The position numbers and the translations under genes were made by a program. Shown here piece by piece: positions 37,681 through 52,000 of a stretch of DNA of 64,000 nucleotides. Each line of letters starts with the position of its first letter. Position 1 is the first letter of the stretch. Below the pieces are notes generated by a model, which was not told where the DNA came from, did no database searches, and saw nothing but the letters and a program-made list of their open reading frames with translations. Source of the stretch: Excoecaria cochinchinensis (lineage: Eukaryota; Streptophyta; Magnoliopsida; Malpighiales; Euphorbiaceae); the NCBI GenBank assembly GCA_947683425.1, contig CANTUQ010000007.1:1984001-2048000 (forward strand). The letters are read 5' to 3'.

Positions 37681-40345
37681 TCATGAGAAAACCTCCCCTA
37701 TCAACTCACTTACGAGCAACTTCTCCAAATCATTCACAGCTTGCTCAACTTCATCCACTGAGAATCCATTCCTCCAACCCAAATTCCATATGCCACTTAC
37801 TACTCCTTTGCACATCATATCTCTCTCCATTGTTGCATACAGACTATCTGCACCAAGCTCGTCTCGAGCAAGCTTATGGTAGCTTCTAAGAATCTCAACT
37901 CCATTACAAACTTCCTCTGCCAACTGATCCAAAGACAGATGAATTCTTGAAATTTCCATGTAAGATAACAGAGGATGTCTTGTTTGCGAATCTGAAAAGC
38001 TTCTTCGTTGGATGTATTCCTTTGCGTAATCTAAAGAGAGCTTAGTATCAGTTACTCCTTGATCAAAGATTTCAGATGCTGGTGAGATATTTGGATAACT
38101 TGAATTGAGATGGAAAAGATCCTCTGCAAGGTTTAGAAATTGTAGACTGCTCAGTAGCAAATCTTTCAATTGGTTTTCGCTTTTTGAGATTGCACTGTCT
38201 ACTATAATCTCTGTCATTTTATCATCAGCTTTTTCGGAAGATCCAATACCCTTAGTATCTGTGCACAGAGAAGTCTGGCTTTGGCCAAAATCTGCAACGA
38301 AAAAAAAAAATAAAAAAAAAAAAGGAAACTTATGTTAGGATATCTAGCTTCCGTTTTCGTAGATGAACTTTATTTTGATTTCAGAAATGATACCTTCGGC
38401 TTGAAATTTGTAAGCATTTAATTCTTCCTCCATAATGGTGGATTCTTTCTTTACACAGTCATTCATACATGCAAGATCAATCCTCTTCTCCTCTTCTTTG
38501 CAATCTAAATCCTCGATCTGGACGAAATATACACAACATTAGAACTTAGTTCATTTTATGAACTATGTTATTGAAATTGCAAACAATAGCAGATTTTGGA
38601 CAAGCAAGAATTCTGACAACAATGTATAAGTAGTTTCGTAAAGACAGATTATAGAGAAGACTTACTACAACTGCTCTGGATATTGTAAGCTCACTGGCTT
38701 GCTTTTCTTTCTGCTTTCTCGTAGAACTATGAATTGTAGTTTGTACTGTGTGATTAGAATTGATTTTTCGGGCTGTATTGCGCTCCTGTGAAGTATGTTC
38801 ATTTGTAGTATTTGATCCATTTTCGGGTTTTCTAAGCTTTGTGAAGGTCAACTTGGCCTGATCTTCAGATCTTGATGCATTTTTAGTCTTCAACGTTTCT
38901 CTTTCTATTGGACTTTTGCTGCTGGTCACTAACTTCTGAACCTTGTCTACTTTCTTATCTGTTGTATCTTCTTTTCTTTGTTTGTGATCCGCAAGATTAG
39001 AGCTTTTCATCTTCAAAGAAGAATCTTTCCACTTTTTCTTGGCTTCTTTCTCCTCTGCTCTTGCAGTTACCTCTTTGCGGTCCTTAGCTCCTTCTTCATG
39101 GTTAAGTCTTCTCACCGAGGCCTTTTCTGGTTCTAGTTTTCTTCTTGCATTTGCAGCTCTTTCGCTGTGCTCAATTATTCTAACTTCTTTCTCTTCTGGC
39201 ATCACATTTACCTTCATGTGATCCTTAGCTCCTTCTTCCAGGATCACCCTTTCGATTGGTTTCTCCACTCTTTCAGCTCTGAAATGCATTTTGCTGGCAT
39301 TTGAAGTCACCTCTTTCTTTCTCATTTTCGTGTTCAATCGTCCTTCTTCTCTAACAAAAAAAGCCTCTTCTGAATTGAATGAAGGAGCGCGTATAGGTTT
39401 TATGAGTACAATTGGATGAACATCATCAATCAACTTTTGTTTAGAGTGGAAGTTAGTGGACTTATGCTCTACAGCAGATGTACCTTTAAGGAGCCCCTGA
39501 AATTGCACAGTTTCAAGAACTTCCTTGAGTGTTCTTCGTTCTGAATCTACCTTCTGCAGCGCCGGTTGAGGCTTCCTTACCTTTGGCATTTCAATTTCAA
39601 AGGCTGGCCTCTTCGGACTCGAAATCATTTCCATATCCAACTGTTTCTGTGGAGTTTGCATCAATGGTTTTGAGGGGATGTAATCCAGACCCATTAGCTT
39701 TGCAATCAAATTCGGAGCTTTCCCTTTGTTCTCTGACATAGAGGAGTCAGTAGAATGAGTACTATGAGTTGAGCTAGAGGAAGGAATATCCAAATCTGAC
39801 TCCATTTTTCTTCTGTGAGATCTTCTCTTCTCTTGAGAAGACAAATTTTGCCTAGCAAGGCCATCTCTAATAGCAACCCTAAGCTCCTCAATGCAATCTC
39901 TTGAAGATCCATCAGCAGAAAGCCCATGATCCGAATAGGTTCTTTCACAGCATACTTGATCAATTCTTCCTCTTTCTACCTTCTCCGTTTGCTTCTTCTT
40001 CAACTGAGACACATAATGTGAAGCCTCCTGAAACTTGCCAAGCATGGTTAAAGATTCTTGAAGATCAAGAGCTCCTTTCAACAACTCCTTGGCAATATCT
40101 TTCGACTGCACATCATAGCTGAGCCATGAGTCAATCAAATGGTTTAGTTTTCGAGCTCCTCTAGAGACCTCAAGGAGCTGAAATGAACAAGGACTGGCCA
40201 CCGTTTCTTCTCTGTTCATTTTATCTGTTCTATGGCTTTTCTTCTTCTTACCCTCCATTTTCTGGGATGCAATCTTGGATTTTCTAATTGTCCCACATTC
40301 TACAACTCCTTTCGGATCGTCACATGTGACAAATGATCTGTACAT
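37681..40345 (-). CDS. DUF3741/DUF4378 protein, TON1-recruiting-motif (TRM) like, 804 aa
   Basis: Three coding exons on the minus strand: 38666-40345, 38394-38517, 37681-38291. Near residues 70-110 is DIAKELLKGALDLQESLTML, a conserved family helix. NLIAKLMGLDYIPSKP (about 215) is the DUF3741 LxARLMGL motif. The middle, about 280-560, is highly charged, low-complexity and rich in Lys/Glu. The C-terminus is a DUF4378 domain with RDMMCKGVVSGIWNLGWRNG and an acidic helix ending LVSELIGEVF. TRM proteins bring TON1/PP2A complexes to cortical microtubules and set division plane and cell shape. In Arabidopsis a TRM-like gene (At3g24630, which I believe is TRM34) lies next to RopGEF8, as here. Subfamily is inferred from order and domains only. 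A leader intron is likely, with a donor near 40812. Confidence 0.85.
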
Positions 40346-43300
40346 ATTCTATACCAGAAAATTGTTTCATTTGACATGGTCAGATGCATATTTCTCCCAT
40401 CAAAATCAAAACCAGTTTAAAAATATCATAAATCATACTCACATTTGTTGATCTATTCTCAAAATTGTCCGAGATTTGCCTGCAATTTAGCCGGCTTTAA
40501 TCTATCAGCAGAAATAAACAATCAGTTGCCGCCATGATAAACAATCCAAAAATCACAGTTTAGTATTATTTAAATGCAGGCATAAAAAATCAAAACTTTT
40601 TGCTACGTTTCTTTCTTTTCTCATCATTCTTGATCAACCCAATTCAACATCCTACATTATCCACTCAAAAACCAAAAAAAAAACTAAAGAACAAGAGAAA
40701 ACACAAGAACCCATATGAGAAAAATGCAATCTAAACAAAATTAAGCAGCAAAGATCAAGTCTTGAAAAGAAAAAACATGAAAAACAGAGAGCTTAAAAGA
40801 ACTGAAACTTACTGCAGATGAGCTAGCAAAGAACCAGATCCACAAGGGAGAAATTAAAGCAGTCGGTGCATTGACTTTGTGAAGGATGTGAGTGAATTAA
40901 GTTGGATTCTTTTTGAAGGTAAGACAGTTTAATGGCATTAATAATGGGACAAAGAGATCATTGAAAAGATTATTATGGGGCGAGATTTTGGTTTCTTGTC
41001 GTAAGCGTAATGTTGCAGAGAATCTTACTCTAAAAACATGACAGATATAAAAGTAAGATTACTGAATGAATAAACGAGCTACTGTTCTTTCATCTTAATG
41101 GATCGAAACTACCTTACATCATGGTAGTTTTTTTTTTTCATTATTATTACAGAGACGCTTTTCTGTTATCAACTTTTTTGAAATGGACTAATTTTGATTT
41201 AATTTTTTTATTATTTTTTGTTCATAAACTATTTGAAATACGGTATTTTTGCCATTATTTCTTGCAACAATCAGTCACGTAATATTATATATTATTCAAT
41301 TTAAGTATAAAATATATTCATTTTGATAAATTTATGAACAAAAATTACAAAATTCAAAAACTATAAAAATAAAATCTCTCATTTTAAATAATTTTAAAAA
41401 ATTGGTAAAAGAATTTAAAAATAAAATCGCTTTTTTTTTTTTCAAATTGTTGAGGGCAAAAAATACCATTATTCTCTACTATTGTATGGGCAAAATATAG
41501 TATTATTTATCTCTGACTACTTTGCTTTTAAATAATTTGAAATTTAGAAATTTTTTTATATATTTTTTAAAATAAATAATTTTTGCTTTTGAAATTTTTT
41601 AAATTAACATATTTATTTTCTAAATAGATGATACATGGCATTTTAGAAAAGGCACTTAATATTGATTGATTGGTACGTGAAATAGTTGAGAAAATAACTC
41701 TATTTTGAATTATTAAGTAGCAACACTTATTTTTTAAAAAAAAAAAAAAAAGAAAAAAGTTGATAGGAAAGAATCACTTTTTATATCTTATTTTATTTTA
41801 AAATAAGTTGAAAAGTAAAGCGTTTGCTTTCTGTATAGTTTTTCACAAAACTATGAGTAGTCGGATTTTGTCTGGTCGTTGGAATTACTAATGAAATTAT
41901 TCCAAATCTTGTTTGGAAATTTAAACAAAGTTCTTTGATTAATTATTACTAAGAAGTTTCTAGAACTAACGCAGCAGAAATATTAGCTCAATTCATTATA
42001 AAGAACTATGTTTATTTATTTATTCATATAACTAGTTATTGTAAGATATTTAATATTTTTTATAGCCCCATAGAAAATATGAAATTGTAGCACACTGGAC
42101 GTACTATATACAGTGGATGAACAAAATGAATACTAAACTGAATTATGAATATGGTACCATATCTTTTGTTTTGTAATAGAAGAATGGATTGATTTTGTAT
42201 GTCGTACCAAATAGAAGTAGGTCTCACATCCCATTCCATATGTATTTATATATATATGAACTTTATTTATTTATTTATTTATTTTTACATGCATTATTTT
42301 ATTTTATTGGTAGTAAAATTAGAGGTCCTCCACTATGCCAAAAAGAAGTCAGATTTATTTGAAATTACAAGCTGTGTTTCTTAAAAGATGTAAGAATTAT
42401 TTGTACTACAGGAGTAGCTTATATTCTTGTTTTTCTTTTCAACTACTTGTAATTAAATTAGTGGCCATTGGCCTACACCTACTCGCCATTAAATTTATTA
42501 CAACCACCGATCGAATATATAATACTAATTAGAATTCGAATTTTAAAAGGTTTCCAGTACTGTTGAATTACAAGATGTAGCACAACTTTATTAATTAATT
42601 CTTCATATGATTGTTTTTGAGAGTAAATAGGCCTCCTCCTGTCGAATCATTTCTTCTAAACTCACTATATGTTTATTATTATTTAAAATGCCAAAAAAGA
42701 AAAAAGAAAAATCATTAGATTGCAAAGGATAAATAGTAAATAGACGTTAGATTAGAAATAAATAATGATGGAAGTAGGTCAACTATAAGTAGTAATGATT
42801 ATAACCAAATCAAGATATAGTCTTAAGAAGGGAATCAAAAGGATTAGAGTTGAAATCTGCAACTAAAATATATGCTCAAATCCATGTATTGTCAATTCAA
42901 ATATTTAGCTGTAGTTATGAATTTGGAACAGCAAAGCAAAACATGGCATGAAATTTGCCAAACTAACCATACAAATATATATTTAAATGCACTCACAGGA
43001 GTCTTGCAGTTTTCTTACCACTTTAGGCTCCAACCATAAATGCAATTATTATAACTCTCTCTTCCTTTTTTATGGATCCATCTAATTCTAATCTAATGCA
43101 TCATTTCAAATTCAAACTTGCAATTATTCAACCTTTGATTTACTCATATTTAAAGCTCTAAAGATATAAACTTTTTGTTGCTATAATTATTCAATAACTC
43201 TGATAATTCTTTTAATTTTAATTTATACTGAGTAGATTTATAGAATGTGCATACCGAAAATATAAACTTTTTGATGTATTAAATATTTTTGAAACTTTAT

Positions 43301-45431
43301 CTCACCCTTGCAATAGTTTTGATATAAATGAGTCCCTCTACTTTTCTGCCAACAATACAAACTGTAAACATTTTTCATTTATTAGATTCATTCAGTTTCC
43401 TGATACCACTACAATAATGTATTTTAGGAAATTACATAATACTTTTATGCCAATGATTTCACTAATTTTTCAAATTCTATCTCCAAAAATGTAATAATAA
43501 AGAAATGAAATGAGATAGGAGAATCCTATTTCTATTAAATAGAGGCCTTTATTTTTTGTTTAAATTCTATTACAAAATTAGTTAACAATAAAAAAAATTA
43601 CCTTATTTAAAAATATTAAAAAAAATTAAGATATTTGCCCATTTTAATATGAAATCTTAATTAGTTCCACCCTTAGACAAAAACATGATTTCAACTTGAA
43701 TCCTGACAAGAAATTCCCAAAAAATTATGTGTAATTTATTCTTAAGTTTCTAACAGAGTAAAATAAAATTTGGATGTTACTCAAAAATAACACATAAAAT
43801 GGAATTGAGGAAATAACTGAAGAAATTAATTTCGATTGTAAATTATGAACTATATACGGTAGAAAAACATTAATTTTTATTTTTTCTGAAAGGAAAAAGT
43901 AAATTTTGAACTATATAATTAATATAATTTTAGAGAATTGATAAGTTATAATGAGAATTGATAATTTTAGAGAATTGATAAGTTATAATTTTCCTAACTT
44001 GCTGTTTACTTCCTAAAATAGATTAGGTAGGGCATATAAAAATACTGGCACCGTGGGTATTCTGAAATTCACATTCTAAATTTAAATTCAACACAATTCA
44101 TTTTAAATAAATAAATAAACGTTGAAGAATGATGTAATATTAGCCAGGGAGTGATTTAGAATAAAATATGGGCCGAATTTATAAGGCACCAAAAAGAAAT
44201 TTAAAAGTCATGCAAACTCGGCCCAAATCCGAATTTTAAAGAGGCCTATAGTCTCATGTGGTGGCTATGGATAAAATTATATATATTTTAAAGCCAAATT
44301 TGGTAAATTTGATCTTTATTAGATTTATTAATTTGATCCGTTTAATAATCATATTCTCAATTCGATTGCAAGATTTGACTTGCATAATTAATTAAATTGT
44401 ACAAATATGAAAACTAATGATTTGGTTAATGAAAATTATACAAGTAGTTGACTTCGTATTTCAAAGAACATATTACTCAAAAAGAAAAAAAAAAAATTAT
44501 ATATGAAACATAATTAATATGTTTGCAGAACTCAATTCTAAAGATTTTATTTTTTATTTTTATTTTAATTTTATTTTCTCTTTTTGAGCATTAATTTCAA
44601 ACTCAAACCTTTGAATTTGTAAACGAAGTATCAAATTTAGGTCTTAACAATTACTATATAAATACGTATAATTAATTTACATAAGACTTTACCTAACAAC
44701 CCTCTTTGACCCTTTTGGTAAAAGAAATTTTATATCTTTATACTACTAATTTATATGATGGCAAAATTGGTTGGGTACATAAATAAAAATTATGCAAAAG
44801 ATGCAAGAAAATAAAATCTAATTCCGATGTCATAAACAACAGAAAAAATCTAAAAGAATTGTCTAAATTTGCAACGTTTTTAATAAGGAAAGCTGCTATG
44901 CTATATTCGCTGGGTTATAATAAGAAGATAAAATAAAAAGTTGGTTAATATTGACTGTCCTTCCCGCGCTTTTTGCTACTATTAATCTCTTCAACCATCC
45001 ATTTTCTTCAACTAACTAAAAACAATATTTATTTTTAATTTTTTTGGTATATAGTTATAATTTGTTCCTATTATATTTGATTGCACCAAACCCATCAGAT
45101 TTTATTTATCAAACATGCAGCCCACCTCCTCTTGAAAGATCATATTTTTATTTATTTTTCCCTTTCAAAAAAAAAAGCTTTGGAATCAAGAATCAAGAAA
45201 AGGGTTTGTTTCCATTCAAGATTGGCTGAGGAAATCTTGGAGAAAGGGTTAGGGTTTATCTTTCTCCTTTCTCCTTAACACTAACATTAGTTTCCCATTA
45301 CAACCCAAAAAGAAAAACCAGAAAAAAGCTTTGCAACATCAATATACACGTATTGCCAATGCAAGCTTTTTTCTTCATCTGTTCGGGAGAAACATAGAAG
45401 GAAAAATAAAGTAGTTAGAGATTATTATTTG
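40346..45431. other. Long divergent intergenic region
   Basis: Five kilobases between the TRM-like gene (-) and the RopGEF gene (+), holding both promoters. It is strongly AT-rich with a (TTTA)n tract at about 42261-42285. A small AGAGAATTGATAAGTTATAA repeat occurs near 43934-43990. I recognised no gene, RNA or complete transposon. Confidence 0.5.
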
Positions 45432-48334
45432 ATGATGGTTCGAGCCATCGATCATCAACTAAGCATACAGAAAACTAAATCACTTCATTTGAAAAAGATG
45501 TTTGATATTCAATCCAAGAGCTCAAGACTTGACCATGGAGTTGGTGATGAAGAAACCCTAATTGATCAAAGGATTCAACTCCAAGCTCACAACATTTTGC
45601 CTAAAGTTGGAGACCGTCTTTATGAATCTCATTACATTGGCAGCCCTCTTGATCGTCCTCGTCCTGATAATGCTAGTGCGGGAGCTAGAGCTAAAAGTCC
45701 AAGAGATAACAGATCTGCTGCTGGTAAATTATCCAATTTCCTCAAGTTTTGGGTTTTTTTTAGAGGGAAATGGGATTGAGAGTTTGAATCTGCGAACATT
45801 CGGTATATATTAAAATCAGTTTTACTGCATGCAGAAGTATGCTGAAAAAATAAAGATATTAACCATTGTTTTTAATTTGTTTAGACTTGGAGATGATGAA
45901 GGAAAGATTTGCTAAGTTGCTTTTGGGTGAGGATATGTCCGGAGGTGGAAAAGGTGTTTCCTCAGCTTTGGCTTTGTCCAATGCAATCACAAATCTAGCT
46001 GGTAATTTTCTTTTTTTTCCTTTCATGATAAATATAAGAATTAATAGACATACTTCATTCAATAATTAAAAAAAAAATTCTCATAAAAATAACTTAACTA
46101 TTCAAATATTATAACTAAAATCATTTTAGCCAAATAATCATGAATACAGTGCAGAAATACTCATTTGATTGGCCATGTCAATTTGAAACGTTCACAAAGT
46201 TCATTATAAAATATTTTAATCTCATGTGACACATTAACATTTCAGCATCAAATTCATATTTTTTAGCGAAAGTGATGATTTTAATGGTAATACTTAGAAG
46301 ATATGAGTATTTTTGTGATTTTTTTTAATCGAATTGTTGTTAAAATATAAGTTTAGTGATTTTAGGGTAATTAACTCGAAAATTAAATAACTTGCAACTT
46401 GAACTCGAGAGCATGCGCCTTGGTTACCATTCCAGTACCACTAAAGCTTATTTGTTGATTCTTTTCCTGTTGTATAATGCAGCTTCTGTTTTTGGAGAGC
46501 AAAAGAAATTGGAGCCAATGGCCCCAGAGACAAAAATGAGGTGGAGGAAAGAAATTGATTGGCTTTTATCAGTAACCGATCATATTGTTGAGTTTGTTCC
46601 TGCACAACAATCCAACAATGGAATCAATATGGAGGTCAGAATTCTGAAGTAATCTATTAAACAAATTACAATTTATCGTTAATTAATTACCTTAATTTGA
46701 TCTTGAAATGTTCTTTGATAGATCATGACAACAAGGCAAAGAAGTGATCTGCTCATGAATATTCCTGCTCTCCGCAAGCTTGACACAATCCTCATTGTAC
46801 ATGCCTGAAATCTTTATTTTGATTAACTGTTGAAACTAAAACTCAGAATAGTCATTAATCTTTTTCACTTGGTGATGAACAGGATTTATTAGACCAGTTT
46901 GGAAACCAGAAAGAGTTCTGGTATGTGTCCAGAGGCAGCGATGGATCGGAGCAAGAAACTCCACCAAGAAATGATGACAGATGGTGGATTCCCACGGTTA
47001 AGGTTCCCCAACAAGGGCTATCAGATGTAACTAGAAGATGGCTGCAATTCCAGAAGGATTCTGTAAATCAAGTACTTAAAGCAGCAATGGCTATAAATGC
47101 TCAAGTGCTATCAGAAATGGAGGTTCCTGAAAACTACATTGAGAGTCTTCCCAAGGTACATTGAATTGTAATTTCCATCATTTGTTTAATGAGAAAGATT
47201 TGATACTGATGACTGCTAAGCTAACCTCAGTCAGTTGGGACCTGAGAAAATATCAATCCGGCAGATTTTCTAATACTTCTAATAAGGGAGATTCTGATGG
47301 TTTAGTGAAAGAAAAGGGTAAAGGAAAGTTTTGAGTGTAAAGGTCTAGAGAGTGCTTCTAAAGATGTTTAAGGCTTTTATATAATGCCTCACCAGACTAT
47401 ATTAAATGAGTCGGGCTACCAGTGCACCTAATAACTATAACTTTTTCAGTTACAACTTTCTTCTTAAATGCTAATAGTTCAGACAGCTTAGTTACAATAT
47501 AGTCTAAATTATCATATGCGCTTCAAATAATTCCTACCTTCTTTATGTTTGTCGCAGAATGGAAGAGCAAGCCTCGGGGATTCCGTCTATAAGAGCATAA
47601 CTTTGGAGTATTTCGATCCTGAGCAGTTCCTGTCATTCGTGGACTTATCAACTGAACACAAAGTGCTTGATCTGAAGAACAGGATTGAGGCGTCTATCGT
47701 GATCTGGAAAAGAAAGATGAATCAGAAGGATGGAAAGTCTTCCTGGAGTACGGGAGTAAGCTTAGAGAAGAGGGAACTCTTCGAGGAGAGAGTAGAAACA
47801 ATCTTACTAATCCTCAAACAGCGGTTCCCTGGAATTGCACAATCCGCACTAGATATAAGCAAAATCCAATACAACAAGGTAACAACAACTAGATTAATCA
47901 CTAATCTGTTTTTAGTGTGCAGAAACTAAAAAACTAGAAACTTTTCGGTACAGGATGTAGGACAGGCAATTCTTGAAAGCTATTCAAGAATAATAGAAAG
48001 CTTGGCATTCAACATCCTATCTAGGATTGAGGATGTTCTTTATGCTGACTCGCTCGTGCACACGCCTAGGGTGGACGCCTGCGAGAGGTACGAGAATGAT
48101 AGATCAGATGACGAGACTGACACGCCAACAAAAACACTATCAGAATTCATGGGGTGGACTTTGGATAGGTCAGAGACCACAACCAGGAGAAGCAATGCAT
48201 ACAGTGGAGATGTGTACTGCTCAAGGGGGGAAAATGAAAAGAACATTCTGAAACCTATTGCTACCATGAAGAAATTTTCCTACTTGGAGAAGCTAGAGAA
48301 CTTGGGTGGATTTAGGAGTCCCAAACAAATATGA
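45432..48334 (+). CDS. ROPGEF8: Rop guanine nucleotide exchange factor (PRONE domain), 536 aa
   Basis: Seven exons: 45432-45723, 45885-46001, 46483-46634, 46722-46796, 46883-47155, 47558-47878, 47954-48334. The first 95 residues are variable. The PRONE domain runs from about 100 to 450: EMMKERFAKLLLGEDMSGGG, ALALSNAITNLAASVFGEQ, RWRKEIDWLLSVTDHIVEFV, QRSDLLMNIPALRKLD, FQKDSVNQVLKAAMAINAQV, LPKNGRASLGDSVYKSIT and STEHKVLDLKNRIEASIVIW. PRONE proteins catalyse GDP release from Rop/RAC GTPases at the plasma membrane and drive polar growth. The C-terminal tail ends FSYLEKLENLGGFRSPK, shared with the RopGEF8/9 type; such tails are regulatory targets of receptor kinases. The family and gene order fit RopGEF8 (At3g24620). 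The start ATG at 45432 gives MVRAIDHQLS; the next in-frame ATG is 23 residues on. Confidence 0.94.
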
Positions 48335-49041
48335 AAAGAAGAAAGAAGAGAGATAGTAAAAGACAAATGTAACATATACACAAAACAAGGGAAAAGAAGC
48401 AAATATATTAGTAGCTAGAGGGCTTTGAGTTATCAAATGTAGAAAATGAACAACCTGTTAGAAGCTTAGTACTTATATTGTTCTTCCTTTTATTAAAGAT
48501 TAGGGAAGTCTCGGTGTATAACTACTGAGTTTGATGCATTTCAAACATGCTTTCTGGCATTGTTTTCATGATATACGCAGTTATCCTGTAATTTTTTTAT
48601 TTTATTTTATGTATCTTCAAATTCTTGTAACTCATACTGAATAGGTCAGTATTAAAAGAAGAAATTGGCATCAATAAGATCCGTCAAATTTTCCTTTTCT
48701 TCTTTATACGTGAAACACAAGAGTGTTTTTTGTGCCACATGAATTATGATTATAAATAAAACATAGAAGGACATAAAGTTAATTCTTTCTTTATATGGAA
48801 TTTGATTTATTAGCTATGACAAATGTGTAAATAGATAATGCTATTTCCTTCGATTGAAAAAATAAAGGCGGCAAAATCCTGGCTAGAAGTAACAGAGCAA
48901 AATCATCATAATAATAAAAGGTCAAAATATCAAAAACCCAAAGAATGGCATTATGGAAAAATACAAAAGGTTCAATTTCACTTGAAACCTTTAGTTTAGA
49001 CTGCGAGAAGAAGCCATCATTACTATAAAAATCTATTTATT
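48335..49041. other. Convergent 3' regions of RopGEF and AAT genes
   Basis: Contains the two 3' UTRs. No additional gene seen. Confidence 0.4.
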
Positions 49042-52000
49042 TTAACAGCTACGAGTAACTGCAGCATGTATAGCATCTGCTAGATGTGGGACTGTCGAGG
49101 AACTAAGACCTGCCATGCTAATCCTCCTGCAGTAAAAGAATGAGAATCTTTAGTTCTATCAATCATCCTAAGCATCTGTCTTGTTAATATATTCATGAAT
49201 ATCTCTTTTAAACGGTAAATAATGGGCTAAACGTTTATGATATACTGAACATGAATGCCGAGTTAATTTCATCCCCACTTACAACGGAAAAATTATAAAA
49301 GTAAATTTTATAACACAACTACCCACAACTTAGTCATCTTAGTCTAGGAAATCACTTTGCTAAGAAACTGATCAAAAACCTACCGGAATATATGGTTGGT
49401 ATGCCAACTCATCAATACATATTCAAAAAGTCGACACATCATCAAGCAAACAAAATAATGGCAAGTTTGTCCCATAACGAGCACATCCTATGTGTCATAT
49501 GATGTGTGAATTGCTTGGATGTGTGTTGATGAATTAGCAGGTTAACTAGTAAATTTTGATCAGTTTGCAGATAAAGTGACTTTTTTGATTAAAATGAATA
49601 AATTGTAAAATTTTTGTGTTACAATTGTTTTTTTTTACTCTCCTTATATAAATGCATAAATCTAGTGACTGTGATACAATTAACCCATGAATGCCATATG
49701 AACAAAATGGTGATAGAGAAAATATTTAAGAACACAATTTTCTCGTCTCATTTATGTGTGAGTTGGTGAAAAGTTCGGTGAAGCAGGTTGAAGAAAATAG
49801 GATTTCTTCATTTTGGATATTTCTGTGAAAGCGAGAAAAGCCAACCGAAGTCTAAGCGGGCTACAAGACTGATGCAATATAAATTCGGTGGGAGCGAGTG
49901 ATTCGCACAGAGGCAAAGAAAGCACGAAGGGTGGAAGCATTTAATTAAAACTTAAATGATTTAAAGGAATAAGATTTTATTACCCATCAGATGTCATGTA
50001 AATGTGATACTCTTTGGTCATGAATGCAACTTGTTCAGGGTTCAGACCAGTGAAAGTAAACATTCCAATCTGCTTGATTATGTGACTCCAATCGCCTGGA
50101 GTGCCTGCCAGGAAGGAAAAGAGAGTTTAAGCCCAGAAATAAATCAGTATGTACTGTCAATAGCCACACGAAGCTAAGAGATAACAACTTAAACATAATA
50201 ACAGTCTTGCCAAGATAGACTGATCGAAAATGCATATTTCATTTTAGGCGTGTGCTATTTGAGTCATAATTGCCACCTCACACTTGCAGGTACTTATCTT
50301 TATGTGTTTATTCAGAAGATCCATATAAAAAGTAGGAAATGTGTAGAAAGGATATAAAATGACCTCTGGAGATGCAAACCACAAGGAATTTGAATAAGTA
50401 GTTTCTTGAGCTGAAGTTGCAAGGCATATATCTCAAGGGATTCAAGTCTACCAGCTTAACACTATATACAAAATGCAAGTCATAAGCAATACCTCTAGCA
50501 GCCAAAGCATCAAAGAGTTTCTGGCGCATGCTAATGATGCGGTCAGCCATTCCTTTCAGCTCAATGGTCCACTCATTAAACATATCCCTGGAAAGGAAAT
50601 ATACAAACAAAAATCGAATATGAACATGAGATTCATTAACTTATTGAACTTATTAATGAAGAGGCAGTAATTCTATTACATCCTAGCGTCAGGTAAAAGG
50701 ATTAAATATGTCAAAATATTTGCATAAATCATTGCGCTTCTGGATGAAATTAGCACCAGAGTATTTGTTGCAAGTAGCTCAATGAATTGAAACAATCACC
50801 CAATTAATTCATTAATTGAAATGAGTGCATTCTATCATTTCTTGTATGAACAACGTAGCCAGGTCAGATTTCTTGCAGATATCTGCAACAAAATTTAACA
50901 GAATTAATACCTGTCTTTGAGAACAGTACCCACAATAGATGCACCATGGATAGGGGGATTAGAATACATGGGCCGGATTACAAGTTTCAATTGGCTTTCT
51001 ACCCTACTTGCCACATCTGCTCTCTTGCAGACCTGCAAAAAAAGAAACTATAAGCACGGTATACTGCATTTGTAGATCACCAGTTAAAAGGCATACCATC
51101 TGTGCGTATTAATCAAGGGATAAACAAATCTAGTGCTTAACAAGCAAATTGTGCATTGCTTCCAAATTCTGTAACTATACATATTTTTACACCTATGGAA
51201 AATTAATTTGAATTCAGAAACAAAAGGAGAGGGTGCTAATAATGTTAGTTCTCAAAGTGTTCATTGCTCAATGCAAGAAAAGTCTGGATTTATTTGATCT
51301 AATATCCAACTTAATTAGATAACTTATGTGTGCTAACGCAATTTTTTTTTGGAATTTAGTGATCATAAATCTTCAATTACTCCATATTTACTAATTCAAG
51401 TAATTTTGCATGAAAATTTCCAAGCTTAGGAACGTCTTACAATGCTGAGAGCTCCAACACGTTCTCCATAGAGTCCCATATTTTTTGCATAACTCTGAGC
51501 CACAAGACATTCACCACCATCTGCAACAAACATGCGAACAGGCTGTGCATCTGAATCGAGGCTGCCACTTGCAAAACCCTGTAGAGCCAAGATTCAAGAA
51601 CCTGTAGGTCATACATGCTACAAACTACCAGCCTAATGAAATTTCACCACAGCTGACAATCATTAGTTATTTTACACTATTGGCTAACTCTCCAACCAAT
51701 ATTGATCTCACGATTACCTGATAAGCACTGTCAAAGAAAGGTAACAATTCTCTTGATCTAATCAACTGTCTAATCTGCTCCCACTGCTCAGGGGTTGGGT
51801 CAACACCAGTTGGGTTATGTGCACATGCATGGAGAAGCACTATAGATCCTTCAGGCGCAGCTCCAAGATCTTCTAGCAAGCCTGCAAGCCACATATATGC
51901 TTTACGTTCATTTTTGTACTTAATCAAATAAACATACCAGCATTATCAAATTTAACTGGTATTCAGTAGGCTAATAAATAATATCCTGTTGTTTCCCCGC